From positions 1 to 41,988 of the forward strand of contig CAZPAV010000024.1 of NCBI GenBank assembly GCA_964584755.1: 41,988 nucleotides of DNA, written 5' to 3'. This DNA is from CAZPAV01 sp964584755 (GTDB taxonomy: Bacteria > Actinomycetota > Acidimicrobiia > Spongiisociales > UBA5794). How positions within the stretch are numbered: position 1 is the first letter of the stretch; every line of letters starts with the position of its first letter. Shown piece after piece: positions 16,519 to 25,053 of this stretch. The notes below the pieces were generated by a model, which saw only the letters and a list, made by a program, of their open reading frames with translations, ran no database searches and was not told the DNA's origin. Both the position numbers and the translations under genes were made by a program.

Positions 16519-17892
16519 ATGGACGAGCCGAGCGGATCGCTGTGGGAGGCGACCTCGCCGCCGCCCCGGCCGCGGTCCGCCCTTCCCGGCGACACGAGCT
16601 GCGACGTCGCGATCGTGGGCGCCGGGTACACGGGGCTGTGGACGGCGTACCACCTCGCCCGTGGTGACCCACGGCTGCGGGTCCTCGTCGTCGAGGCGAA
16701 CCACGTGGGTTTCGGCGCCTCGGGACGCAACGGCGGCTGGTGCTCGGCGAAGGTGTCGGGGATCGAGACCCTCCTGAGGGACCCGTTCACCCGTTCCGGC
16801 GCCATCGCCCTGCAGCGGGAGATGTTCCGGACCGTCGAGGCGGTCGGCCGGTTCGTCACCGACGAGGGGGTCGCCTGCGGGTTCCGTCGCGGCGGAACCG
16901 TCGTCGTCGCCAGGGGACCGGTGCAGGTCGACCGGCTCACCCACGGCATCGCGGTGCGTCGCCAGGCGGGGTTCGGCGAGGAGGACTTCCGCTGGCTCGC
17001 ACCCCGAGAGGTGCGGGAGCGGATCCGAACGGACCGTGTCCTCGGAGGCACGTTCACCCCGCACTGTGCGGTGGTCCACCCCCTCGCCCTCGTCCGCGGC
17101 ATCGCCGACGCCGCGGAACGCCGGGGGGTCGTCATCCACGAGGGCACCCGGGTGACCCGCCTCGCTCCGGGGCGAGTCACGACCGACCATGGCACGGTCC
17201 GCGCCGAGGTGATCGTACGGGCGACCGAGGCGTACACCGCCCGGCTTCCCGGCCTCCGGCGCGAGGTGACGCCGGTGTACTCCCTCATGATCGCCACCGC
17301 GCCACTCGACGACACCACCTGGCAGGCGATCGGGCTCGCCGGGGGCGAGACGTTCTCCGACGGCCGGCGCCTCGTCATCTACGGGCAGCGCACCGCCGAC
17401 GGTCGACTCGCCTTCGGGGGGAGGGGCGCTCCGTACCACTTCGGCTCCCGGATCGCCGACCGTTTCGATCGGGAACCCGGGGTGTTCGCCCGCCTGGCGA
17501 CGACGCTCCACGAGCTCCTCCCCGACCTGCCTCCCGTCCCGATCACACATCGTTGGGGAGGGCCACTCGCCATCACCCGGGACTGGATCCCCGAGGTGAT
17601 CCTCGACCGGGACACCGGCATCGCCTGGGCGGGCGGATACGGTGGCCAGGGGGTGGCGACGGCCGAGCTCGCCGGCCGGATCCTCACCGACCTCGTCCTG
17701 GGGCGGGACAGCGACCTCCTCGGACTCCCGCTCGTCGGGCATCGGGCCCGGCCCTGGGAGCCGGAGCCCCTGCGCTGGCTCGGCATCAACGCGGGCATCC
17801 ACCTCACCGCCGGGACGGACCGCGCCGAGGAGCGGCGGGGCCGCCCGGCCCGTCTCCGCGGGGCGGTCCTGAAGCGCCTCGTCGGGCTCTGA
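16519..17892 (+). CDS. FAD-dependent amine/amino-acid oxidoreductase, PuuB-like (DAO family)
   Basis: A 457-residue flavoprotein of the D-amino-acid oxidase (DAO) superfamily. The Rossmann FAD motif is VAIVGAGYTGL (GxGxxG at 34-39), followed by VVEANHVGFGASGRNGGW, which is typical of gamma-glutamylputrescine oxidase (PuuB) and related amine oxidases. Near the C-terminus GGYGGQGVATAELAGRILTD contacts the flavin. The substrate is probably an amine or N-methyl compound; it cannot be fixed here. The start is the ATG at 16519, as the longer frame upstream lies over PEP carboxylase. It follows ppc by 26 bases with its own -10 box. Confidence 0.87.
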   Translation: MDEPSGSLWEATSPPPRPRSALPGDTSCDVAIVGAGYTGLWTAYHLARGDPRLRVLVVEANHVGFGASGRNGGWCSAKVSGIETLLRDPFTRSGAIALQREMFRTVEAVGRFVTDEGVACGFRRGGTVVVARGPVQVDRLTHGIAVRRQAGFGEEDFRWLAPREVRERIRTDRVLGGTFTPHCAVVHPLALVRGIADAAERRGVVIHEGTRVTRLAPGRVTTDHGTVRAEVIVRATEAYTARLPGLRREVTPVYSLMIATAPLDDTTWQAIGLAGGETFSDGRRLVIYGQRTADGRLAFGGRGAPYHFGSRIADRFDREPGVFARLATTLHELLPDLPPVPITHRWGGPLAITRDWIPEVILDRDTGIAWAGGYGGQGVATAELAGRILTDLVLGRDSDLLGLPLVGHRARPWEPEPLRWLGINAGIHLTAGTDRAEERRGRPARLRGAVLKRLVGL

Positions 17893-17945
17893 GCGGTCAC
17901 GGCCAGGTCCCAGGGCGACCATGTGCCGTGCCCGGCGGCACCCGC

Positions 17946-17951
17946 TAGCGT
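17946..17951 (+). promoter_or_regulatory. -10 box for the MgtC-ATPase operon (leaderless)
   Basis: TAGCGT lies seven bases before the ATG at 17959, again without a Shine-Dalgarno. Confidence 0.5.
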
Positions 17952-17958
17952 GACGGCG

Positions 17959-18408
17959 ATGTCCCCCGAGATGCTCATGATGCTGCGGGTGAGCCTCGCC
18001 GCGGGGCTGGGTGCCGTCATCGGGCTCAATCGGCAACGGAGGAACAAGCCCGCCGGGTTGCGAACCCACGTGCTCGTCGCGGTCGGGGGCGCCCTGGCCA
18101 CCGTCGCGGGCATCCTCTACACCGAGACCCTCCCGGGAGGAGACAGCCTGGTCCGGGCCGACCTGGTACGTGTCGTCGCCGCGGTCGTGACCGGCATCGG
18201 CTTCCTCGGCGCCGGTGCCATGATCCGGGACCGGAGACGGGTGTGGGGGGTGACGACCGCCGCCGGCATCTGGGTCACCGCGATCATCGGGGTCACCGCC
18301 GGGCTCGGGTACTACCTCCTCGCCACCGGGACGACGTTCCTCATGCTCCTCGTCATCGTCGTGGGCCGGATCGTCGGGCATCGCATCGCCGGGGAGGACG
18401 ACGAGTGA
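17959..18408 (+). CDS. MgtC/SapB family membrane protein
   Basis: A 149-residue membrane protein with four hydrophobic segments. It carries the family signature GAVIGLNRQRRNKPAGLRTH (first loop) and GIGFLGAGAMI followed by WGVTTAAGIWVTA. MgtC proteins are linked to magnesium limitation, acid stress and control of P-type or F-type ATPases; they are not themselves proven transporters. This copy is the short form without the C-terminal ACT-like extension. The start of the following P-type ATPase overlaps its stop (GTGA at 18405-18408), so the two are made together. This suggests that it adjusts that pump; the link is inference. Confidence 0.9.
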   Translation: MSPEMLMMLRVSLAAGLGAVIGLNRQRRNKPAGLRTHVLVAVGGALATVAGILYTETLPGGDSLVRADLVRVVAAVVTGIGFLGAGAMIRDRRRVWGVTTAAGIWVTAIIGVTAGLGYYLLATGTTFLMLLVIVVGRIVGHRIAGEDDE

Positions 18409-20828
18409 GCGAGCCGACCACCGGGGCGGAACCCGGTGGGGGGGGCGTCCCGGAGGTCGAGGGCCTGCGTCACGCCGAGGTCGAGCAGCGGCGGCGGCTC
18501 GGGCTCGTCAATCGCCTCGAGCAACGCAGCTCCCGCCGCGTGGCCGACATCGTCCGGGAGAACCTCCTCACCCGGTTCAACGCGATCATCTCCGCGCTCG
18601 TCGCCGTCGTGCTCGTGTTCGGGCACCCCGTCGACGCCCTCTTCGGCGTCGTCATGGTCGTCAACGCCCTCATCGGGATCGTGCAGGAGCTTCGCGCCAA
18701 GCGAACCCTCGATCGTCTCCAGGTCCTCGTCGCTCCGGAGGTCACCGTGGTGCGGGACGGGATCGAGACGACGGTGCCCGTCGGCACGGTCGTCCAGGAC
18801 GACCTCATGGTCCTCGGCCCGGGAGATCAGGTACCGGCCGACGGGCGGGTGGTGTCGGCGGCGGGGTTGCAGATGGACGAGTCCCTCCTCACCGGGGAGG
18901 CCGACCCGGTGGACAAGGCCCCCGGCGACACGATCCTCTCCGGGTCCTTCGTGGTGGCCGGAACCGGGCGGGCCGTCGCCGTCGCCGTCGGCGACGACGC
19001 GTACGCCAATCGTCTCGCCGCCGAGGCGAAGGAGTTCGCCCTCACCCATGGCGAGCTGCGGACCGGCGTCGACCGGATCCTCCGTTACGTCACCTGGCTG
19101 CTCCTCCCCACCGCCGCCCTCCTCCTCTGGAGTCAGTTCCGCAGTGGGAGCAACCTCGCCGCCTCGCTCGTGTCGGCCGTCGCCGGCGTGGTCGGCATGG
19201 TTCCTCAGGGGCTCGTCCTCCTCGTCTCCATGAGCATGGCGGTGGCGGTGGTGCGCCTCGGCAGGAACCACGCCCTCGTCCAGGAGCTGCCCGCGGTCGA
19301 GACGCTCGCCCGGGTGGACGTCCTGTGCATCGACAAGACGGGGACCCTCACCACCGGGAGCATCGGACACCGCTCGACGGTTCCGCTCGGTCCCATCTCC
19401 CGCGCGGTGCTGGAGACGGCGCTCGGGGCGATCGCCGCCGCCGACCCCCGTCCGAACGCCACCATGCGGGCCCTCGCCGCCGCGTATCCGCGGGACCCGG
19501 GGTGGACGCCACGCGACACCATCCCCTTCTCCTCGGAACGGAAGTACTCCGCGGTGACCTTCGCCGATCACGGGACATGGGTGGTGGGATCGGCGCCGCA
19601 GGTGCTCGGTGCCTCGGCCGCGGCGCTCCAACGCCGGCTCGCCGCCCTCGCCGCCGCCGGCCATCGGGTGCTGGTGGTCGCCCACGCCGCGGCGCCGATC
19701 CGAGAGGACTCCCTCCCGGTCCCCCTCACCCCCGTCGGGTATCTCACCTTCACCGAGGAGATCCGGCCGGACGCCCCCGAGACGGTGCGCTTCTTCGCCG
19801 CCCAGCACGTCGTGCTCAAGGTCATCTCCGGGGACGACCCGGGCACGGTGGCGACGATCGCCGGGAGCGTGGGCGTCCCCGGAGCGGAGGACCCCGTCGA
19901 TCTGGCCCGGCTCGGCGATCCGACCGCCGAAGAGCTCGCCGATCTCGTCGAGGAGAAGGCGGTGTTCGGTCGGGTGACGCCGGAGTGGAAGCGGGAGATG
20001 GTCCGGGCGCTCCAGGCCCGGGGACACACCGTGGCCATGACCGGCGACGGTGTGAACGACGTCTCCGCCCTCAAGAGGGCCGACATCGGCGTGGCGATGG
20101 GCTCCGGGGCGCCGGCGAGCCGGGCGGTGGCGCAGATCGTCCTCCTCGACGACCGGTTCGCCTCCCTGCCGCGCGTCGTCGCCGAGGGGCGGCGCATCAT
20201 CGCGAACATGGAGCGTGTGGCGAAGCTCTTCATCACGAAGACCGTCTACGCCACCCTCCTCGCCCTCCTCATCGGCTTCGCCCAGCTCCCGTTCCCGCTG
20301 CTGCCCCGCCACCTCACGCTCATCGGGTCCCTGACGATCGGCATCCCGGCGTTCGTTCTCTCCTTCGAGTCCTCCGACGAGCCGGCACGGTCCGGTTTCC
20401 TCGGGCGGGTGCTGCGCTTCGCCGTCCCCGCGGGGATCGTCGCCGGCCTCGTCGGCTTCGAGGTGTACGGCCTCGCCCGCTTCGCCATCGTCGGCGCGGG
20501 CGTCGACGAGACCCGCAGCACGGTCACGCTCACGATGGCGATCGTCGGGCTCGTCGTCCTCGTCGAGCTCATCCGCCCGCTGAGCCGGGTGCGAAGGCGT
20601 CTCGTCGTTATCCTCGCCGGGCTCCTCGCCGCGACCTTCGCCGTCCCCTGGGCGCGGGAGCTCTTCGCCCTCGGCCTCCCCGGGCCCGAGACGTGGCTCG
20701 TGGTCGGCGTCGGCGTGGGATCCGCCGTCGTGTCCCTCCAGCTGCTCGTTCGTCTCGTCGCCGCCGCCACGGAGCGCGTGGAGCGCCGGCGCTCCACGAC
20801 CGGCCCGACGGCCCCACCGGTCGGGTGA
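18405..20828 (+). CDS. P-type cation-transporting ATPase, CtpE-like
   Basis: An 807-residue P-type ATPase. Motifs in order are the actuator LLTGEADPVDK, the phosphorylation site DKTGTLTTG with D310, and the hinge GDGVNDVSALKRADIG from 547. Hydrophobic segments lie near residues 60-95, 225-290 and 600-790. The membrane-4 motif reads VPQGL in place of the common PEGL, and there is no Cys-Pro-Cys, so it is not a copper/heavy-metal pump. Length and overall pattern (LARVDVLCIDKTGTLT, NMERVAKLFITKTVYA) resemble mycobacterial CtpE, reported as a calcium importer. Calcium or magnesium is the likely substrate. The GTG start overlaps the MgtC stop. Confidence 0.88.
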   Translation: MSEPTTGAEPGGGGVPEVEGLRHAEVEQRRRLGLVNRLEQRSSRRVADIVRENLLTRFNAIISALVAVVLVFGHPVDALFGVVMVVNALIGIVQELRAKRTLDRLQVLVAPEVTVVRDGIETTVPVGTVVQDDLMVLGPGDQVPADGRVVSAAGLQMDESLLTGEADPVDKAPGDTILSGSFVVAGTGRAVAVAVGDDAYANRLAAEAKEFALTHGELRTGVDRILRYVTWLLLPTAALLLWSQFRSGSNLAASLVSAVAGVVGMVPQGLVLLVSMSMAVAVVRLGRNHALVQELPAVETLARVDVLCIDKTGTLTTGSIGHRSTVPLGPISRAVLETALGAIAAADPRPNATMRALAAAYPRDPGWTPRDTIPFSSERKYSAVTFADHGTWVVGSAPQVLGASAAALQRRLAALAAAGHRVLVVAHAAAPIREDSLPVPLTPVGYLTFTEEIRPDAPETVRFFAAQHVVLKVISGDDPGTVATIAGSVGVPGAEDPVDLARLGDPTAEELADLVEEKAVFGRVTPEWKREMVRALQARGHTVAMTGDGVNDVSALKRADIGVAMGSGAPASRAVAQIVLLDDRFASLPRVVAEGRRIIANMERVAKLFITKTVYATLLALLIGFAQLPFPLLPRHLTLIGSLTIGIPAFVLSFESSDEPARSGFLGRVLRFAVPAGIVAGLVGFEVYGLARFAIVGAGVDETRSTVTLTMAIVGLVVLVELIRPLSRVRRRLVVILAGLLAATFAVPWARELFALGLPGPETWLVVGVGVGSAVVSLQLLVRLVAAATERVERRRSTTGPTAPPVG

Positions 20829-20861
20829 GCCCGGCCCGGTGCGGGCGTCACGAGGGGCGCC

Positions 20862-22601
20862 TCAGGCGAGACGGGCGGCCCGGATGATCTCCGCATTGCG
20901 GAGACGGGCCTCGAGCCGCGCCCGGCGCGCCGGATCGGCCTCACCGAGCCCGAACGCGATCCGCACGACGGTGGGGAGGTCGCCCCGGTAGTCGTGGCTG
21001 CGGGCCTCGAGACGTCCGGGGACGACCTCGGCGGCGTGGAGGGTGTCGAACGCCGTCTGGAGGAACGTGACGAGCGGGAGCCAGCGTTGGGAGCGCGGCA
21101 CGCCGCGGGGCCGGGCGGCCGGCGACCCCAACCACCCGGGACGCCGGCAGGCGAGCGCCAGGTCGAAACGCGTCACCGGATCGTCGGGATGATCGAGGAA
21201 GAGACAGCGGATCCGACGCCGGGTGGCCGCGGGGAGGGCGGCGAGCTCGGCGGCGCCGCCGACCCGGACGACGGCCCCCTCGTCGTGGTCGCGTCCGGCG
21301 GCGAGGAGGGTGTCGCGCAGCGGACTGTGGGCCGGGGTCCCCACCCAGAGGGCGCGCTCGACCCCGAGTCTGCGCAGCACGGCGACGTCGCCGTCGCGGA
21401 ACGCGTCCTGGCTCGTCCTCGCTCCCAGGCTCTCCCCGTAGAGGACGAGACGGCAGCGGCCCGAACGGACGGGAGCGGCGATGGCCTCGAGGAGCATCCG
21501 GTGTTGCCGGCTTCCCACCCGGATGCGGTCGGGGGAGAACACCGACGGCCGCTTCCCGTACTGGATGACGACGGTGGCGACGTCCCCCCCGGTGAGGTAC
21601 TCGGCCGTCTCGATGGGGATCGGATCCACGTAGCCGCTTCCGGAGGGCGAGACGACGATGAGCAGCGAGCGCGCGAAGGCGTCGGTGCGGTGCAGCTCCG
21701 CGACGGCGAGGGCCACCCGATCGTCGAGCGAGGAGGCGGAGTCCTGCCCGACGTAGACGCGGATCGGCTCCCGCACCCGCGGCGTCGCCGTCACCTCCCG
21801 AATCGCGGCGAGGGAGACGCGACCGTGGACGAAGCGCCGACCTTCCCGCCCGAGGGTGCGGAAATCGACCGCGGACCCGGGACCGCCCGAGACGAGGGGG
21901 GAGTCGGGTGGCGAGGAGTAGGGGGGTTCGAGGACGTCGGCCGCGGCCTCGAGGCGGCGCAGGTGACGTCGCGCGAGGAGCAGCGGAGGGAGGAGGAGGG
22001 CGCCGCTCACCACGCCGTGGCCGACGAACCCGGGGGCGACCCGACGGGCCGCGTGGCGTTCCACCGTCCCGAGCGCGGCGACGCCCGCGGCGAGCGCCGC
22101 GCCGGTGCCGAGACTCCGGACGGCGTCGCGGGGGGTCGGGACGGGCCGGCCCTCCCGGGCGTGCGCGGCGACCCCGGAGCGCAGCGCGGCGACGGCCGTG
22201 GCGAGGAGGCCGGCCCCGGCGGGACCGGCCAGGGGAGGCGCCGCCCGGCCGGCGAGCGCGAGGGCCGTGGCCGCCGGAAGGGAGGCGGGAGACCGTCCCG
22301 GGTCGTCTCGGGCTGCCCGCCACCCGGCCACGATTCCGAGGGCCGCGCCGACCCCGAGCCGGGTGGTGTGCCCGCCGAGGCGCAGGACCTTCCCGAGGAC
22401 GCCGGCGGCCCGGTCGACGGCGACACCGGCGAGTGTGCCGAAGGTGAGCGCGGTGGCGACGACGATCGCCTGGTCGGTGCGGGTTCGGGGCAGGAGGGAG
22501 GGCCCGAAGGACTCGGCGGCGGCGACGATGCCGACGCCGAGTCCGGCGAGGGAGCGCGCCCGCGTGCGGCGGCGCCGGGATGCGAGACGGGACCGGGCCA
22601 T
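20862..22601 (-). CDS. Membrane-anchored alpha/beta-hydrolase (PF10081/PF15420 type)
   Basis: A 579-residue protein. After a short Arg-rich leader, the N-terminal 200 residues contain several hydrophobic segments (GLGVGIVAAAES, AIVVATALTFGTLAGVAV, GLLATAVAALR, VVSGALLLPPLLLA), forming a membrane domain. From about residue 235 the soluble domain follows, with the nucleophile elbow YGESLGA and a late Asp/His region (FLDHPDDPVTRFD). This arrangement matches the actinobacterial Abhydrolase_9 family, which may act on lipids; no substrate is known to me. It lies ten bases downstream of the holin-like gene on the same strand and should share its transcript. Confidence 0.82.
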   Translation of the reverse strand: MARSRLASRRRRTRARSLAGLGVGIVAAAESFGPSLLPRTRTDQAIVVATALTFGTLAGVAVDRAAGVLGKVLRLGGHTTRLGVGAALGIVAGWRAARDDPGRSPASLPAATALALAGRAAPPLAGPAGAGLLATAVAALRSGVAAHAREGRPVPTPRDAVRSLGTGAALAAGVAALGTVERHAARRVAPGFVGHGVVSGALLLPPLLLARRHLRRLEAAADVLEPPYSSPPDSPLVSGGPGSAVDFRTLGREGRRFVHGRVSLAAIREVTATPRVREPIRVYVGQDSASSLDDRVALAVAELHRTDAFARSLLIVVSPSGSGYVDPIPIETAEYLTGGDVATVVIQYGKRPSVFSPDRIRVGSRQHRMLLEAIAAPVRSGRCRLVLYGESLGARTSQDAFRDGDVAVLRRLGVERALWVGTPAHSPLRDTLLAAGRDHDEGAVVRVGGAAELAALPAATRRRIRCLFLDHPDDPVTRFDLALACRRPGWLGSPAARPRGVPRSQRWLPLVTFLQTAFDTLHAAEVVPGRLEARSHDYRGDLPTVVRIAFGLGEADPARRARLEARLRNAEIIRAARLA

Positions 22602-22611
22602 CGGGTGTCGC

Positions 22612-22965
22612 TCAGTCGGGGGCGAGTCGGGTGAGAGCCCAGGAGATGACGGCGAGCACCGCGCCGCCGACGAGGAGCGGACCCGCGCCCTGGGAGGAGA
22701 TCCCGAAGCCGAGGCGCTGCGCCAGCCAGACGACGGCGCTCATGAGCCCGACGTTGAGGACGAGGGTGAACAGGCCGAGGGTGACGAGACGCAGGGGGAG
22801 GGAGAGGAGGCGGGCGACGGGCCGGACGATCGCGTTCACGATGCCGAGGAGCAGGCCGATGCCGACGAGCCAGTACCAGGCGCCGTCGAAGGTGATGCCG
22901 GGGACGAGCAGCACCGTCAGCCATACGGCGAGGGTGTTGGCTCCGAGGCGGAGGAGGAGACCCAT
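22612..22965 (-). CDS. Phage-holin-4-like small membrane protein (PF04020 type)
   Basis: A 117-residue integral membrane protein with four hydrophobic helices and the family pattern NTLAVWLTVLLVPGI at the first helix, then LGIVNAIVRPVARLLSLPL in the loop and LGLFTLVLNVGLMSAVVWLA. Despite the family name these are widespread chromosomal proteins, not phage genes. Their function is unknown. The ATG at 22965 lies eight bases after a TAGCCT -10 box, which suggests a leaderless transcript. It leads a two-gene operon with the alpha/beta-hydrolase. Confidence 0.88.
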   Translation of the reverse strand: MGLLLRLGANTLAVWLTVLLVPGITFDGAWYWLVGIGLLLGIVNAIVRPVARLLSLPLRLVTLGLFTLVLNVGLMSAVVWLAQRLGFGISSQGAGPLLVGGAVLAVISWALTRLAPD

Positions 22966-22973
22966 GACCGGGC

Positions 22974-22979
22974 AGGCTA
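22974..22979 (-). promoter_or_regulatory. -10 box for the holin-like/hydrolase operon (leaderless)
   Basis: The minus strand reads TAGCCT, eight bases before the ATG at 22965. Confidence 0.45.
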
Positions 22980-23053
22980 CTCGGTATCGGTTCGCGGAGC
23001 CGCCGGGACGCCCCGGCGTCCGAGGCGAGCTTCCCGGCGGCGCCTCGGGGCGG

Positions 23054-23059
23054 TACGCT
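23054..23059 (+). promoter_or_regulatory. -10 box for the small hypothetical gene at 23082
   Basis: TACGCT lies 22 bases before the ATG. A Shine-Dalgarno (AAGGGGAGG, 23068-23076) sits in between, so this transcript has a short leader. Confidence 0.45.
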
Positions 23060-23081
23060 GGGTCGAGAAGGGGAGGCCCGC

Positions 23082-23429
23082 ATGAGGCCGAGGAAGCGCA
23101 TCGTTCCCGTCGCCCCGTCCGGCGAGTCCGGGCGCCGGGTGAGGACGCGCAAGGGCCGGTACACGAGCGCCGCTCCCGAGGTGGTGTCGCCGCCGGAGGA
23201 GCAGACGCCGGCAGCCGACCTCGAGATCACCGTGGACGACGTGACGCTCGTCGTCCGGCAGGTCGACCGTCCCGACAAGTTCGAGGCACGCTCCCTCGGG
23301 GGCTTCATCCACGGCAACGAGATCGTCTCCGGGGCGCCCCATCCGCACGCCCCCACCACGCCGGAGTGGTCGTCGGAACGGTGGTTCGAGGGGGATCACT
23401 ACTTCCGGCAGGACACCCGTCTGCGGTGA
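23082..23429 (+). CDS. Hypothetical protein, 115 residues
   Basis: I do not recognise this protein. The first 25 residues are Lys/Arg-rich (MRPRKRIVPV, RRVRTRKGRY) and likely disordered. The rest is a compact, probably beta-rich domain (LEITVDDVTLVVRQVDRP, then GGFIHGNEIVSG and EGDHYFRQDTRL). There is no signal peptide or membrane helix. The ATG at 23082 has a clear Shine-Dalgarno and an upstream -10 box, so I believe it is a real gene despite its size. It is divergent from the holin-like operon and convergent with the LCP gene (three bases between stops). Confidence 0.7.
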   Translation: MRPRKRIVPVAPSGESGRRVRTRKGRYTSAAPEVVSPPEEQTPAADLEITVDDVTLVVRQVDRPDKFEARSLGGFIHGNEIVSGAPHPHAPTTPEWSSERWFEGDHYFRQDTRLR

Positions 23430-23432
23430 GGC

Positions 23433-24926
23433 TCACCCTGCGGGCGGCCGGGGGCAGACGTCCTGCAGCTTGTCGAGGCCGAGCTCGGTGACGGCGCGTT
23501 GGGGATCCTGCAGCACGAGCTGGACGTGCTCGTGCACGAGCGGGATGTTGGCGATCCGGCCGGGTTTCCCGTCGTCCCGGTACTTCAGGTGATACTTCGG
23601 TGGGATGAAACGCACCGAGACGATGTTCTCCCGATCGAGCTTGGGAAGCAGACGGACGAGCTGGGGGAGGGCCTCGAGGGGGATGTCGGTCTGGACGGAT
23701 CGCTTGATGACCTCGGCGAGCTTCCCGAAGTTCAGCAGGAGACTCGTGGGGTCGGTCTGCTCGAGGACCGATTCGATCACGCAACGCTGACGGTTCATCC
23801 GGAAGTAGTCGGAGTCCTGGTGGCGGGTTCGGGCGTACTCGAGGGCCTGTACCCCGTTCATGTGGTGGAGACCCGGCTCGATGACGAGCTTGCCGATGGT
23901 CCCGTCCAGGTACGGGTACGCGTCGTCGGTGATCCGCTCCGGCACGTAGATGTCCACGCCCCCGAGGGCGTCGATGACGTCGACGAAGCCGTCGAGGTTG
24001 ACGAGCGCGTAGTAGTGGATGGGGATGCCGAGGAACTCGGAGACGACTCCTTTCACCGCGTTGACCGACGGCGACTCCGGACCCGGGAAGGCCTGCGGGT
24101 ACCGCTCGCCCATGACCCACAGCTCGTTGATGAGCTCGGGGTAGCACTGGCAGTCCCAGATCCCCATCCCCTCGGGCAGGGGCGCGTAGGTCCAGTTGCG
24201 GGGGATGCTGAACATGGCGGCCTCGCCACTCTCGGGGTCGATGGAGACGGTGATCATCGTGTCGGTGCGGATCCCGGTCCGTCCGACGCCGAAGTCGCCT
24301 CCGAGGAGGAGGATGTTCAGCCGCTCGAGGCCGTTCCACAGCGGGACCTCGGCGGGGGCCGCCGTCGTGGTGGTCGTGGCGGTGGTCGTGGCGGTGGCCG
24401 GTTCGGCGGTGGGGGCCGTCGTGCCCGTCTCCGCGCCGGTTGCGGGTGGGGCCGTGGCCGTGGCCGGCGCCGTGGTGGCGGGGAGGGCGGACGGTGACGA
24501 GCCGAACACCGAGTTCAGGAGGCTGTAGCCGACGAGGTCGTAGTAGCCGAAGACGACGTGGGGGGTGAAGAGGACGAAGACGAGCGCCGCCGTCCCCACC
24601 ACGACCGCCGTCCGGTTCCCTCCGGGCCGCGCCGCCGGGCGGGCGGCACGGTACGCGTCGTCCGCCGCCCAGACGCGGTAGGCGAGCAGGACGATGTTCA
24701 CGATCATGAGGGCCGCCAGCGACGACGGGCGCACGAAGGCGTCGAGGAGGGAGACCTTGTCGTGGAAGAAGACGAGGAGGACGCCGAGGACGGCGGCGTC
24801 GACACCGAGGAGGACGCGGGCACGGCGTGGCTCGCCGGCGAGCCACTGGCCGGCTCCCGGCAGCAGGGCGGAGGCGAACGCGGCGAGGAGGGGCCGGGCG
24901 GTTCGAGAGACGGAAGGTGCGGGCAT
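23433..24926 (-). CDS. LytR-CpsA-Psr (LCP) family wall-polymer transferase
   Basis: A 497-residue LCP protein. These enzymes move lipid-linked glycopolymers onto peptidoglycan outside the membrane. Residues 1-130 hold several hydrophobic helices (LLAAFASALLPGAGQWLA, VLLGVDAAVLGVLLVFF, AVVVGTAALVFVLF), more than the single anchor usual for LCPs. A Thr/Ala/Pro linker follows at about 145-195. The LCP domain (about 200-440) has the signature ILLLGGDFGVGRTGIRTDTM, SIDPESGEAAMFSIPRNW and ALEYARTRHQDSDYFRMNRQ. The last contains the pyrophosphate-binding Arg cluster. The start is the ATG at 24926, nine bases after a TACCAT -10 box. It is divergent from a flippase/sugar-transferase fusion, which fits a shared envelope-polymer pathway. 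Confidence 0.92.
   Translation of the reverse strand: MPAPSVSRTARPLLAAFASALLPGAGQWLAGEPRRARVLLGVDAAVLGVLLVFFHDKVSLLDAFVRPSSLAALMIVNIVLLAYRVWAADDAYRAARPAARPGGNRTAVVVGTAALVFVLFTPHVVFGYYDLVGYSLLNSVFGSSPSALPATTAPATATAPPATGAETGTTAPTAEPATATTTATTTTTAAPAEVPLWNGLERLNILLLGGDFGVGRTGIRTDTMITVSIDPESGEAAMFSIPRNWTYAPLPEGMGIWDCQCYPELINELWVMGERYPQAFPGPESPSVNAVKGVVSEFLGIPIHYYALVNLDGFVDVIDALGGVDIYVPERITDDAYPYLDGTIGKLVIEPGLHHMNGVQALEYARTRHQDSDYFRMNRQRCVIESVLEQTDPTSLLLNFGKLAEVIKRSVQTDIPLEALPQLVRLLPKLDRENIVSVRFIPPKYHLKYRDDGKPGRIANIPLVHEHVQLVLQDPQRAVTELGLDKLQDVCPRPPAG
24350..24495 (-). repeat. Low-complexity Thr/Ala/Pro linker coding region in the LCP gene
   Basis: The coding DNA is an irregular run of short GT/GC-rich units (ggtggtcgtggcggtgg on the plus strand) that encodes roughly 48 residues of mostly Thr, Ala and Pro. 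It joins the membrane part to the LCP domain and probably spans the wall. The length may vary between strains. Confidence 0.7.
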
Positions 24927-24935
24927 CGCCTCGGG

Positions 24936-25001
24936 ATGGTAGGTGTCCCGGCAGGGTAGGCCGGTGCGCGGCACCGTTCTCGGGTCGGCGTCCGGTAACC
25001 T
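24936..25001. promoter_or_regulatory. Divergent promoters of the LCP gene and the flippase fusion gene
   Basis: On the minus strand TACCAT (24941-24936) lies nine bases before the LCP ATG, a leaderless pattern. On the plus strand TAACCT (24996-25001) could serve the fusion gene, leaving a leader of about 45 bases before GTG 25054. The plus-strand assignment is weaker. Confidence 0.4.
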
Positions 25002-25053
25002 GCGGGAGCCCCACCGCCGACCCGCCGCCGTACGCGGCCGCACCGATACCGAC

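Noticed and set aside
20829..20861. Intrinsic terminator between the P-type ATPase and hydrolase genes
   Set aside because: A five-pair GCCCG/CGGGC stem with no U tract is too weak at this base composition.
22612..22965. Prophage holin
   Set aside because: Only the family name is phage-related; no other phage genes are nearby and the protein is of the common chromosomal PF04020 type.
24350..24495. Tandem repeat or CRISPR-like array on the plus strand
   Set aside because: Units are irregular, very short and in frame with the Thr/Ala/Pro linker of the LCP protein. No CRISPR array was seen anywhere in the window.
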